A stretch of 64,000 nt of DNA. It comes from Macrotrachela quadricornifera. Its lineage: Eukaryota > Rotifera > Eurotatoria > Philodinida > Philodinidae. The stretch covers positions 598,894 through 662,893 of the forward strand of contig JAJEKB010021387.1 in NCBI GenBank assembly GCA_022393335.1, given 5' to 3'. A program made the position numbers and the translations under genes. Below the pieces are notes generated by a model that worked only from the letters and a program-made list of their open reading frames with translations, made no database searches and had not been told where the DNA came from. Positions 27,401 through 36,411 of the stretch are shown here, piece after piece; position 1 is the stretch's first letter; each line of letters opens with the position of its first letter.

Positions 27401-30400
27401 TCAACGATTTCAAGTGCAAATTTACGATTATTATCATTCCAGTGTTCATTGATTTATTTTAGATGTATAAACTTATAAATATTAAATTGATTTATATTTC
27501 GCGACTTAATTAAGTATATTTATTTATGTTTGTGATAACTTATATCGTTGTCTTTGATTCTAAGCACTTGCTGCATTTCATTAATATCTTTGATAATTCA
27601 TTAGAACAAAATAAATGATTTCACTAAATGAAAATATGCTATGGTAATTCATTATCTATATTTATTATGGTGAGAAAACAAATGAGTTACTGTGTTGGTA
27701 ACAGTTGTCTAAATTACAGATGAGATGAAATCTGTACGAATTGTTATATGATACTCTGAAGTTTTCGCAAAGTTATGCGATTCCATACAGGAATCATTTG
27801 ATATAGGTTTTTTCTAATGTAGCAGAATGAGTAAATTGTAAGTCAATTTTATATTGTTGAGACTATAATCTGTTAATTATATTGAAAACTTATCCTACAA
27901 ATGTGTTCTCTGACTGTTAGAATAAAAATTCATCTATGATATTTAATATCTATTTTATTCTATTTAGTTACCTGTGATAACTTCGTAATGAAACACAATT
28001 GGGACTACCCAGGAAATGATCTTGGTTTAGGAATAAACCAAACTACATACGCAGATTGTTGTGCACAATGTTCAGCAAATATAAGATGTAATGCATTTAT
28101 ATGGAATCGAAATATGAGTTTGTGCTATCTCAAAACAAGTATTGGCAATGGTGGAAATTTACAAATATCAGTTGATGCTGGATATCGTACAAGTAAGAAA
28201 ACGATAGAGAAGAAAAATTCGAGTTTTATCAAAAGATGTCGTGACGAAAATGATGAGATAGTCATAATCACTTATTTTGCCTTTCTCACATAATAAATTG
28301 TCCCTGTTACATATAAAACATGCACTCATATAGAATAGATAGACAATGAAAGTCAGTCAGATGTAGCGATCACACGAGAAGTGAAGGGTCACAAGATGAA
28401 TAACGAGAAAGAGGTAGAGATGGTAATAAATTTCGTTAGAAATGTGTTTTTATGTCTAAATAAATATTCTAACTAACTTGTGGAGATCTAATAATCACAT
28501 TGAAATTAAATTATACTTTTTCCTTTTATATCACTCAATTGTTTATTTTTTCATTTGAAATGTTCACATACTGATATCCAAATAAATCTTTATTTAGCAT
28601 TTGTTTCATGGACTAATCTAACTCAGATTTAAAAAGTTCAGAGCATAATTGTTTTTTGTCCGTATCTGAGTAGAATCAATTAAGATTAAGCATAGAAAAT
28701 CCATTGAATATGTACATTTTATATCTGAATGCTTTTATTGATTTTTCTGTTAATTTCAATCATAAAATCATTGAAATGATCGTCGAAAGCATTGACTTGA
28801 ATATAAAAAATGTAAAGAAACGAATTTATTATTCTCTGAAAAAAAATGTCATTCGAAGGAAAATCACATAAAATCAAAATACATATAGTCACTTGACATA
28901 TTCTGTTTCTGAATATTTCTACTTTACATTGTTTTAGTTTGGTTTTTTTTTCGATAATGTGTGTATAACAAGAACATGCAAATATCAATGCATCGCATGA
29001 TATATTAATCATAAATTTTTCATGTTTTTATTTATATTGATGATTAACATATGATGTGATGCGATGAAGCCTATACTTTCTCATTGTATACACGTTAATG
29101 GAAAATAACCAAACTATTATAGCCTAAAATAAGAAATATACAGGGACAAATACCGGATAAAATGGATTTCATTTGTTGAGTTTTTCAATAGTTAGCAACT
29201 ATCGTTCTGATTCAAAGACAATGTAGAACAGATAAGTGATTAACTTTCTGACGACGATACTTCTCAATATTCAATACCAAACTTGTTGTGACTAAAAATT
29301 TGGAAAATTTCTTATAGCATACTTATGATATCACGAAACTTCTAATGAGTTTTCATGTATTTATACAATACTTGGAAATTTTCGTAAACTTATACAATCC
29401 TACACAGATAATCAGCTGATATAGGTTTTTTGTAATGTGACAGAATGAGTAAATTGTAATCTGTTAACTCTATTGAAAAATCTTTCTACAATAGTGTTCT
29501 CTGACTATTAGAATAAAAATTCGACTACGATATTTTATTGTATTTAGTTACTTGTAACAATTTCGTGATGAAACACAATTACGACTATCCAGGAAATGAT
29601 CTTGGACCAGGGATAAATCAAACTACATATGCCGATTGTTGTTATCAATGTTCAACAGATGCAAGATGTAATGCATTTACCTGGAATCGAAATATGAGTT
29701 TGTGCTATCTCAAATCAACTATTGGCAATGGGGGAAATTTACAAATATCAGTTGATGCTGGATACCGTACAGGTAAGAAACGATAGAAAAGAAAAATTCG
29801 AGTTTTATCAAAAGATGTGTCTTGAATATCGATGATATAATATAGTAACATATAATTGTGCGATATTTCCAATATTTCTTTTCAAATGCTTATTTCTCTG
29901 AATTTTAAACGATAGGTATTCTTTTCAAAATAGATGTATTTTTATAGGATACACTCTATGTATAACATAGCTATATGAATCCTCACAGAATTTATTTGGT
30001 ATATCTTTCTTCAGTGTAATAGAATGACCAAATTGAAAATCGATATTACATTCTTCAGATTCTGATTTTTCACTCTATCGAAGAATCATTCTAAAATATT
30101 GTTTTTTTAACAATTAGACTAAAAATTTGTATATAACATTTTATATTCATCTCATTGTATTTAGTTACTTGTGACAACTTCGTGATGAAACATGATTGGG
30201 ACTACCCAGGAAATAATCTTGGTTTAGCAACAAATCAAACTACGTATGCAGATTGTTGTGCTCAATGCTCAGCGGATGCCAGTTGTAATGCTTTTAGCTG
30301 GTTTAGAAATTCGGGCTTATGTTATCTCAAAACAAGTATTGGCGCTGGTGGAAATTTACAGATATCAGTTGATGCCGGATACCGTCCAGGTAAGAGAGAT

Positions 30401-33036
30401 AGATTTATAATAAAGGTGTTTATGTTGTTGGTCAATAAGACTAAACATAATCGCATGCAGATAAAGATCTTCATACTAAACTATCAAATCCAAAGTATAG
30501 ACTGTTCGTTTGCATATTATGGATTCAGATATTAGAATTATAAATTATTTAACAGCTTCAGATCGATTTTGATCTTTTTTAAGTACTGTTCATTCTTATA
30601 CGCAGCGATTTGATATTGCAAAATTTAAAAGCTTATGTGTGGACATCTACTATTCTAGATGGGTAACCAGTTAGACCGTATATAAGAAAGATACACCACG
30701 AAAATAAACAAAAAATATTTTTTTATTTGAGCATAATTCAACTATTTTTATGAATTTCCAAAAGATCATCAATAAATTGTCAACGGTTCTAGTAATGAAA
30801 AGAGGGAGCCTTATTATATTCAGTTTAATTACATATACGTCTTCAGTAATTGAAAATTCAAAGGAGATGTTCTGATTGATATTCATTTATTTTGGCTTTG
30901 AATATTTGGTAAGTTGAAACTGCGGATAATTGGGCTCATAAGACCGGTGATAGGACTGGACCCCAGGATGGTTACACCACTACTAACAACGGTCACCTTT
31001 TCATAATCAGATAGGACACGATAAAAAATGAGTAACGGTACGTAAATCTAAGCAAATTTCACAGTTATAGAATGGTTCAATATTTCTGAGGTCGTGAAAA
31101 AACGTAGATAATTTCGTGAAAACAGCGTTTTAACAAAATTTTAATCCGTATTCACGCGTTTGTTTATGCATCAGATTTTTCTGGGCGGTAGGAAAGAAAG
31201 ATGATGGATTGAGGCAAACTTGCTTTCTGTTTTATTAAATCTTTCCTGAATTTTCAGACATACCAAAGGGTACAAACCGGCATATGATTTGAGGAACAGT
31301 TGTTGCTTTTTCGAAAACTTTTTATTTTAAAATTTTTCTACTCCCTACAGAGATTTGTCAGTCAGATTGTTTTTTATCAGTTCCGAAAAATTTTTCCTAT
31401 TGAAAAGATGAATGCCTCCATATGACGACATCATTGTATACTTCCGATCAAAGATTATGTCTTTTTTTGATAAGTATTTGTAAATTTGATACCAAGTTAA
31501 AACTTTTAAAGACAAATAACATGCATAAATTATAAATACTTTATACCAAACAATTTCTGATAGTTTTTCAACTGATCATCTATGGGCTGATGCTTGATAT
31601 CGGATACATTCATAAGCAAAAAATGTAATATTATATCCGAAACTGATGAAATTAGTCTGTTTTCGATAGGATGAAAACGATGACGAGACTTATTAGACGT
31701 TCTATTTAAATAAACCTTAAAAAGAAATTAATTTAGAGGTCTAATAAGACTATAATATGTTGATAGATGTTATATAGACTTTCAAATCGTTATACCTTCA
31801 TGAGAATACGAATTTTTTTATACGATTTGACGAATTGTAAGTCACTCTACAAAGGACTATATATCACATTTTGATTCAGTTAAGGTTATCCTATCCAACA
31901 GAATTTTTTACCTCTCAAATTTTATTTTGTGTGATTCTTATGGGAATTTCTATCAGTATCTTCAAACCTCTTTTATAATGTAGGCTAAATTAATAACAAA
32001 CTAAGAGCTCACTATAAAACAACCTTCTAGATTTGATTACGATGATATCTGTGTGATCGTTTGTAAGATCTGATAATCGAATAATGCTTTATTTGACAAG
32101 AGATAAAACAAATAGCGAGTAACATAATAAATAATAAGTATAATAATAATTTCATCAATTCAGGAGAATCATTTCAACAGCTGGATCTAATCGGATTCTC
32201 CGGTCAGTGGACCGACATCCAGGTCCTTAGTCTTGAATCTTATCGGATCCTTCTATCGGAATCCGATCGTACGATTTGATCGACCTCTAATATTGGATAA
32301 AATGCTAATTCTTACTCAAATAAGAAAATAGTGTTTGCCCGTCGGATCTATTTATAGGTCTACAACCCAGATTCCTATAGGCTTTTGTCGACTAGTCGGT
32401 TTCTACCAGATCTGATTGGATTCGGTGTCAGATTCATTCATCTGGGAACAGAGATCAGTAAAAATAAATAAATAGAATCAAAAACAATAACGAAAGATCA
32501 AAGAGAAACGTGAAAAAAAAACAAGAAGAAAATTATTGTCGTATATTGAATGGTTAGCGTTATAGTGCATTGTTTATTGACGCTAAGATGTTTCTATACA
32601 AATTATCAAGATTGTTTGTTTATATTTTTCTCTCATTACAGGTGGTTCAATAGCCATGATATCACGATACTCATCAGCTTTGACTAACTCAAGTCAAAAA
32701 TTTTGTCGTAGAAGCAGTTGTTCAAATAGTTCCATGTACTATTATAAAGCTATTCAATTAAACGTGTCCATGAAAGGATATTATATTATTAAATGCAATA
32801 GTAGCATGAATACATATGGCTATATATACCATAACAGTTTCAATTCTTCTGTTCCATCTCAAAATTTAATATCATTTGATGATGATGCTGGTGACAATTA
32901 TCAATTTCTGCTTATTGTGTTTATGAATACTTTAACGAAGTATATTTTGGTTGTTACAACACACTCTATAGAGATAACAGGATCATTCACAGTCACTGTG
33001 AGTGGATCGAGATCTGTTAGTTTCAATGTTGGATAA
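9053..33036 (+). CDS. Gene B: chimeric membrane protein with CPC domain, PPC-like and PAN modules
   Basis: Proposed as one 13-exon gene: 9053-9463, 10746-11794, 11848-11960, 14873-14953, 15349-15747, 16733-17131, 17556-17957, 24395-24796, 25233-25457, 27968-28192, 29548-29772, 30165-30389, 32642-33036. The sum is 4551 nt, an uninterrupted frame of 1516 codons plus stop. All introns are GT-AG. The order is a cytoplasmic N-terminus, membrane segment 1, a Cys-rich extracellular domain like gene A, membrane segment 2, an Asn/Thr-rich cytoplasmic tail, membrane segment 3 after a basic stretch, and a Ser/Thr linker. Four PPC-like beta-sandwich domains follow, then four PAN/Apple domains and a fifth PPC-like domain. 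The topology places PPC and PAN outside the cell, where Cys pairs and carbohydrate or protein binding make sense. AATAAA at 33246-33251 may end the transcript. Start 9053 is the first in-frame ATG, but an upstream exon is possible. The least certain joins cross the 2.9-kb and 6.4-kb introns, so it could instead be two genes (9053-about 11960 and a mosaic gene). Confidence 0.55.
9560..9965. repeat. Three degenerate tandem units in gene B intron 1
   Basis: After a TTGCTTGCTTGCTTG run, three related units of roughly 115-130 bp follow, each with a T-rich stretch, a g-accga-gg-taatcg core and 'aggaattcaaatctga' (about 9637, 9770 and 9880, the last more diverged). They are non-coding. The TTGC/TTTG-rich lead resembles the start of the repeat at 1401. 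Confidence 0.5.
10746..11794 (+). CDS. Gene B exon 2: Cys-rich ectodomain, membrane segment 2, tail
   Basis: It continues exon 1 in phase 0 with ICSSLFVSEDW. It contains ECSCGLYSNC, G-C-T-P-S-E-S-F-L-L-STLECFYDSLC, IEQWIPTISYSSYFKQC, SPLVCSYTY and a hydrophobic segment with LQGGL. An Arg/Lys stretch and an Asn/Thr-rich cytoplasmic tail follow. These blocks align one-to-one with gene A. The donor CA|gtatgt at 11795 is phase 2. Without splicing the frame stops at 11819. Confidence 0.75.
11848..11960 (+). CDS. Gene B exon 3: third membrane segment
   Basis: The acceptor tttctag restores the frame through a 53-bp intron. The peptide opens with a basic F-R-V-R-C-S-F and continues into a strong hydrophobic segment (TCLLLMFGIMILIIFSIGY). 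It ends in phase 1 at G|gtaaga. The basic residues sit on the side expected to be cytoplasmic, which puts everything downstream outside the cell. Confidence 0.6.
11961..14872 (+). other. Gene B intron 3 (2.9 kb), satellite-bearing
   Basis: The intron contains GC-richer, C-rich sequence at about 12000-12720 and the roughly 34-bp degenerate arrays at 12834-13400. The rest is AT-rich filler. I see no exon. The ATG at 14686 opens a frame running into exon 4, but an acceptor inside that frame at 14871-14872 gives a better, phase-matched join. Confidence 0.45.
12834..13400. repeat. Degenerate 34-bp arrays in opposite orientations
   Basis: About eight diverged units of the type 'actactatacatcgggcgta' plus 'cccttgggtc' run at about 12834-13110, with a spacing near 34 bp. 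At about 13303-13395 two or three units occur in reverse orientation ('gggtaccccctatagtatag' type). A related fragment lies near 12680. Inverted subterminal arrays are common in non-autonomous DNA transposons, but I could not define termini. Confidence 0.55.
14873..14953 (+). CDS. Gene B exon 4: Ser/Thr-rich linker
   Basis: An 81-bp exon between attctttcttag and gttagt, phase 1 on both sides. It encodes a Ser/Thr/Asn-rich linker (FSTSTNINMDMNVITNTT, then more Thr), typical of a stalk between a membrane segment and extracellular domains. Confidence 0.5.
15349..15747 (+). CDS. Gene B exon 5: PPC-like domain 1
   Basis: A 399-bp phase 1-1 exon. The pattern shared by all five copies is Y-C-x(3-5)-C near the start, Y-x-A-I-Q-x-N-V-x(3)-G-Y-Y, S-x-M/I-D-T-Y-G, F-D-P-x(5)-Q-N-L, a T/Q-Y-I-L-V-V/I-T-T strand, and G-x-F-S-I near the end. 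The spacing and D-T-Y/L-V-V-T signatures recall prepeptidase C-terminal (PPC) beta-sandwich domains. The assignment is by pattern only. Confidence 0.7.
15873..16235. mobile_element. MITE with about 70-bp imperfect TIRs in intron 5
   Basis: The left end starts ATGCGTTTGGAGAATATCC and runs through a gctaagaga-gcagatatagg segment. The right end is its imperfect inverse (cctatatc, gcagatat inverted, ggatattctctaaacgcat). The centre is a palindromic run of ggtataggcgata and tatatcctatatct. The short open frames inside are not genes. Confidence 0.6.
16733..17131 (+). CDS. Gene B exon 6: PPC-like domain 2
   Basis: 399 bp, phase 1-1, with the same pattern as exon 5. It has YCQLDACSTP, YYDAIQFKV, DTYRYLY, YTYVITTSSE and GSFSIIVDGP. 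It follows a pyrimidine-rich acceptor (cttttctctcattag). Confidence 0.7.
17556..17957 (+). CDS. Gene B exon 7: PPC-like domain 3
   Basis: 402 bp, phase 1-1. It has FCLSWPDCSQP, YYEAFQMDVSKTGYY, NSFDPLSIYQNLIYP, YFLVVIAYAENT and GEYSVIAIGPD. The usual D-T-Y-G is replaced by a Gly/Val/Ile stretch, so this is the most divergent of the first three copies. Confidence 0.7.
19131..20502. mobile_element. Near-perfect palindromic element, about 660-bp arms, TA duplication
   Basis: The arms 19131-19794 and 19840-20502 are almost identical in reverse complement around a roughly 45-bp loop. Identical 95-codon open frames appear once on each strand (19426-19713 plus, 19921-20208 minus). The ends read AGGTGCCGACAAGGC and the inverse, directly flanked by TA on both sides (19129-19130 and 20503-20504). 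This suggests a Tc1/mariner-type target. No transposase is present. High arm identity implies recent formation or conversion. Confidence 0.85.
20783..22281. mobile_element. TIR element with subterminal 64-bp arrays
   Basis: The outer inverted ends are gatgtcataataccattaca on the left and an imperfect match, gatgttataatcccattaca, inverted at 22262-22281. Inside each end is a tandem array of a roughly 64-bp unit (gtaatgaggtgattacacca, then ctcatatccctcaactttaa) in opposite orientation: two to three units at about 20880-21085 and three at about 22030-22220. The core carries a different 42-bp tandem repeat and a GC-richer unique piece at 21790-21990. No transposase was seen. Confidence 0.65.
21490..21780. 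repeat. 42-bp tandem repeat, six to seven copies
   Basis: The unit contains gtgagggtgctcggaaagcg followed by a-accagtaggca and recurs every 42-44 bp from about 21505, with decay toward the right. The 42-bp period is a multiple of three, so the minus strand shows a 14-residue periodic open frame (MPTGFAFRAPSLVI type). This is a by-product of the period and not evidence for a gene. Confidence 0.7.
22747..22848. mobile_element. 102-bp hAT MITE
   Basis: Ends tagggatgcaccagt and actggtgcatccctа-type inverse, with a perfect 8-bp duplication aataaaac at 22739-22746 and 22849-22856. The inside is made of palindromic ccagttaactgg/gggtacccagt repeats and would fold into a strong hairpin. Confidence 0.85.
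23459..23633. mobile_element. 175-bp hAT MITE
   Basis: The left end is caggggcgtatccaggaatt and the right end is ttggctacgcccttg. A perfect 8-bp duplication taaataat lies at 23451-23458 and 23634-23641. Internal aatgggcaa/ttgcccatt inverted motifs form the hairpin. The CAGGGGCGTA start matches a widespread class of hAT MITEs. Confidence 0.85.
23690..24020. repeat. Imperfect AT-rich inverted repeat
   Basis: About 140 bp starting ctaaattaatgtt-aatg-acattt at 23690 recurs inverted at about 23885-24020, including the tttatttcattttattta and atttacttatttg blocks. A CT microsatellite lies in the left arm. It is a probable old foldback insertion. Confidence 0.6.
24395..24796 (+). CDS. Gene B exon 8: PPC-like domain 4
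   Basis: 402 bp, phase 1-1. It has SPQYCQKCELL, FYEAIQINVLKSGYY, SNIDTYGSLYINSFDPLSV, KYILVVTTNLEN and GSFTIIGIGPG. It fits the shared pattern well and has a glycine-rich end. Confidence 0.75.
25233..25457 (+). CDS. Gene B exon 9: PAN/Apple domain 1
   Basis: Exactly 225 bp, phase 1-1, one complete module of 75 residues. It has the PAN_4-type core DCCYQCSIDERCNAFTW followed by LCYLK and a G-N-G-G-N turn, ending in DAGYR. PAN/Apple modules are extracellular disulphide-bonded domains that bind protein or carbohydrate. The N-terminal half (IYYGNNLGL) differs from the other three copies. Confidence 0.8.
25458..27967 (+). other. Gene B intron 9, with foldback insertion
   Basis: AT-rich intron holding the inverted-repeat element at 26705-27325. 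No additional PAN exon was seen. Confidence 0.5.
26705..27325. mobile_element. 621-bp foldback element in intron 9
   Basis: The left arm (26705-about 26950) starts gagggaagagcccc and includes tcaagactatgtacgttata. It returns inverted at about 27078-27325, ending gacccttccctc. The arms share long identical blocks (such as the accatggt-atttattta segment) and are roughly 90 percent alike by eye. A clear target duplication was not found. Confidence 0.75.
27968..28192 (+). CDS. Gene B exon 10: PAN/Apple domain 2
   Basis: 225 bp, phase 1-1. It has VTCDNFVMKHNWDYPGNDLG-type start, DCCAQCSANIRCNAFIW, LCYLKTSIGNGGN and DAGYR. The internal ATG at 27988 is not a translation start. It is near-identical to exon 11. 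Confidence 0.85.
29548..29772 (+). CDS. Gene B exon 11: PAN/Apple domain 3
   Basis: 225 bp, phase 1-1. It has CNNFVMKHNYDYPGNDLG, DCCYQCSTDARCNAFTW, LCYLKSTIGNGGN and DAGYR. Intron sequence on both sides also matches that around exon 10 (upstream cagaatgagtaaattgtaa, downstream gaaaaattcgagttttatca), which shows a recent exon-plus-intron duplication. Confidence 0.85.
30165..30389 (+). CDS. Gene B exon 12: PAN/Apple domain 4
   Basis: 225 bp, phase 1-1. It has CDNFVMKHDWDYPGNNLG, DCCAQCSADASCNAFSW, LCYLKTSIGAGGN and DAGYRPG. Upstream intron sequence is a diverged version of that before exons 10 and 11. Confidence 0.85.
30390..32641 (+). other. Gene B intron 12 (2.25 kb)
   Basis: Mostly AT-rich filler with no exon recognised. 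At 32160-32440 there is a GC-richer patch with repeated tcggatc/gatccga motifs in both orientations, probably a degenerate MITE. The intron ends in a clear tctctcattacag acceptor. Confidence 0.5.
32642..33036 (+). CDS. Gene B exon 13: PPC-like domain 5 and stop
   Basis: The last exon follows the shared pattern (FCRRSSCSNSS, YYKAIQLNVSMKGYY, MNTYGYIYHNSF, DDDAGDNYQF, KYILVVTTHS, GSFTVTVSGS) and ends with TAA at 33034-33036. D-T-Y is N-T-Y here. No membrane segment or GPI-like tail follows, so the C-terminus is predicted to be free outside the cell. Confidence 0.75.
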
Positions 33037-33245
33037 AAGTAGTTAGAAATATGATTCGAAAATTGAAGTTTAAATTCATATTTATCAACTTTTACAATCG
33101 AACTAAATTTATCTTCGCTCTTAATAAATGTAAACGTTTTGTCATAATAACTCTTGCTATGCTTTGCTTAAGAATTCTATTTTATTCAATCTTCTCTCAT
33201 TGCTTTTTCGTGTACACTGGTTTATTTTATTTGCTTTCAATTTGA

Positions 33246-33251
33246 AATAAA
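33246..33251 (+). terminator. Candidate polyadenylation signal of gene B
   Basis: AATAAA about 210 bp after the stop codon. Its position suits a short 3' untranslated region. In AT-rich DNA the motif alone is weak evidence. Confidence 0.35.
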
Positions 33252-33930
33252 TATTCCCAAGTCAAAAAATCAGACATAGGATCTTTTTATGCGTCCGCTG
33301 TCCTCAAGATTTCATCAAATTCTGAATGTAAAGTGCTTACAAAAATCTTACAAGATTCAAATATTAAAAAACGTATAGGAACCAACTGACTGATTCTTGT
33401 CAGATCTTACTTAACCATATAAGATTCTTATAAAAAAGAAGCATATAATATTTCCTGATGAAAATCTTGTCTGCTCTTATCCAGTCATGTATGATCTGAT
33501 ATTTTTCTGTCTAATGAGAGAAAATATGATTAATTATTGTTATTACTCAGAGATATAAAGAAAGAAAAAGTTTTCTCGAACAACATAATGTTTTATATTA
33601 ATAAAGTGATGGAATTATATTTAATTTCACAAAAAAATGCTTTCTATTGATGTATAGATATAGGAATACAGCTTTAAAAATAGAGGTCTAAAGGTATATC
33701 AACACTGTTATAGCTATCAGAGTATAACCGTATAGATATATTCGTTAGGATGCACTATAAAAAAAATCCATATTCTTAGAAACTTAAAACAGCTCGAAAA
33801 CTTTTCGACAATCATTCTTGGTTTTCAAAAGAGTTTCCAATATTCTGAAGAGTTCCGAAGAATACTTTATTGGTTTTTGAAATTTTGAAAACCAAAATAT
33901 TTTCGACAGTACTGATTTCGACGCCTCTTA
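33252..33930. other. Intergenic, no gene seen
   Basis: AT-rich spacer after gene B, with no domain or splice-supported frame on either strand. Confidence 0.5.
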
Positions 33931-34805
33931 AGGCTCCCCCCCCCACCCTAAACTCTATTTTTGCTTCTGATCATCCAATCTTGTTTAAATTTCAGAGGAA
34001 TTGTATCTCATACTAGATAGCTCACAGTAAAAATTTCAGCTCAAAATATTGAGTCTGCCAGGTTTTACCTGAGGATTACCGGTCAAAATGGAGGGTCCGG
34101 GGTTTCCCAAATCCTGCTGCCATCTTAAACGCTAGAAAGCTCGGGTTGGTTTTAAAATATGCCAAAAACCTAGAACTACAACTTAACAGAGCTCGAATTT
34201 TAATTTTCGCTTTCAATTTTTTTTTGTTGAAGTTTATCTTATAGTGTATGATAATGATAGGGCATGCACTGTGATACATTTGAATGTTATGAGACATTGA
34301 ACATAAAATCTAAAATTTTGGCTCTGTTAAGTTGTAGAGCTAATCAATCTCTTCATTTTGAAACCAACCCGAGCTCTGTAGCTTTTAAAATGGTGAAATG
34401 ATTTGGGAAATACGAAAGTATTAAAAGAAAAACGAATTTGAGAAAAATGTAAAAGAAGTTTGAAAAGCCTAGATTAGGGGAGGTTCCGAAAAACCGATGT
34501 TTTGTCGTGAAAACTCATCCGAAAACTAATAAACTATAGTGCGTTCGATAGCTGAGACTTTGCTCTATCTAGTGCGCTACAAATCAAAAGATCGAAAGAA
34601 TTTTACGAAAATTCACATTTCGAAGTTTCCGAGGGACCTTGAGAAGTCTAGATTAGAAGGTTTTTGAAAAATCGATTTTTTTCTCGTGAAAATTTATCAT
34701 ACAACCAATAAACCATAGTGCGTTCGATAGCAGAGACTTTGCTCTATCTAAAGCGCTATAAATCAAAAAATCGAAAATTTTCATATATTAGGGTGGGGGG
34801 AGCCT
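33931..34805. mobile_element. 875-bp TIR element with TA duplication and internal repeats
   Basis: The ends are aggctcccccccccaccct on the left and agggtggggggagcct on the right, flanked by TA at 33929-33930 and 34806-34807. Inside, an inverted pair around ctcgggttggttt and tacaacttaacagag lies at about 34138-34390. A tandem duplication of about 170 bp follows, with cgttcgatag-gagactttgc in both copies at about 34544 and 34720. The open frame at 34076-34297 is not a gene. Confidence 0.7.
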
Positions 34806-34807
34806 TA

Positions 34808-35914
34808 ATATTCTAAAATAGCTTTTTATTATTGCCGAAAATCTAATTAGTATTTTTGAAAATTATTAGGATATTTTAGGAAATCGATCCTTTCCTAAAG
34901 GTTGTTTTGGTATTTGAAGAGGCATCAGAAGATATCTTCTTGATTTCCGAAAATGCTTTCTGGTTCCAAAACAATTATCACATTAGTTGGCGAAGAATAT
35001 TTGCTCAAAAATTTTCGAAATATAGGAATCCGAATCGATAAGTGGTATGCCGGAGTGTATCAAACTCAAAATTTTGACAAACTGATTACAAGTTATTCTT
35101 CCGCTCTGGAGACCAGAGCTTCGCTTGGCATGAGGCAAACCTGCTGTATCTCATTTCATGAGACATGAGGCAAACATCTTTTACAAAAATTCGTTTGTTT
35201 TTATTTAGAACAGCATAATTGTCCTGATATAGATGCTTCTCTCGCTTATTTGGACAAAACAAATGAGAAATAACTTTTTTTCCTATTCTGTAAATAGTTA
35301 CTTAGTGAAAAACGTTTCGATTGTAATCTTATATAATTGCAAAAAAATCAAAATTATACTCAATTTGAAAGTTGTTTCCTAATAAAAATAGTCTAAAACC
35401 GACAATAATTTTAACTTTGCTGCAATTATATCAGATTATAATCGAATCTTTTTTGTTACGTAAACATCATAAATATTAGGGTGCGGTAAAACAAATAATA
35501 ATGAATCAATGTGCAAACAAAGAATATAGTTCGATCTATTGTAACTTGTAACAATGGATTTAATTATGCTTTTACTTATAATCGATAGCATACCTTTAAA
35601 TATTTCGTTATCGATTATTGAATGTAAGTTTGATTCGATAAAGTTGACCACTATTTCATCTTCTATTAATCATTCTCCAGTGGTTGTGTACTTAAAGTAA
35701 TATTTTTCATTTATTAATCCTTTGAGGGCGGAATTTTTTGGATCGAAAAATACTTCTGCAATCATTTTATTCTATTTACCTTAAAAAGGATTTTATAAAA
35801 ATCGAAGTCACCCTTCTTTCTGTGGCATTAGGATGTCAAGCTCAAGACTCGAATCTGGTGTTTTTTAGATAAAATTGCATATATTTAGTTTTAGTTGTAC
35901 AAACCGTATAAAGA
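34808..35914. other. Intergenic, no gene seen
   Basis: AT-rich. The short frames (34953-35168 plus, 35436-35651 minus) show no recognisable features. Confidence 0.5.
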
Positions 35915-36411
35915 ACACACTAAAATAAAATGTGTCGAATTTTGCAACACAATGTGCGACACATTCTGAAAGCATGGTTCAAATCTACCATATGGCAAAT
36001 TTTGAATTTTTTTTCACAGAAGCATGTGATTGATATATTTTTCGATTTAATTGTTGCCATGTTAAAAATTCAAGGAGATCAGATAGTAGGATCTGCCCGT
36101 CCTTGAAGTGATCCAATCTCTATCAGATCACTTAATGGTAGTTCTCTCTCGATCATTGGTCGAGAATGGCGTATTCTCAACAAATAAATAATCGAGAAAT
36201 AATTGTGAAAAAATAATTAAGACGAAAACATACAAATTCTGTCCGTTCAACCACGTTGTTTATATATAGCTGTATGTTGGAAACAAGAAGGCGAGTGAAC
36301 AATCAGCAGACAGAACGAAAGAGATATACATACGACACATTCTACGCACGATACATTTTCTCTACTGAGGTTGCAATACTATAACCTACGACACATTTAT
36401 TTTTAGTGTGT
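35915..36411. mobile_element. TIR element of about 500 bp
   Basis: acacactaaaataaaatgtg-tcg at the left returns inverted as cgacacatttatttttagtg-tg at the right, with one indel. CGACACATT motifs recur inside both ends. The target duplication is not clear because the tips are palindromic. Confidence 0.55.

Noticed and set aside
27988..28293. Separate small PAN proteins starting at internal ATGs
   Set aside because: The codons before the ATG encode the conserved first cysteine and follow a splice acceptor, so these are internal exons.
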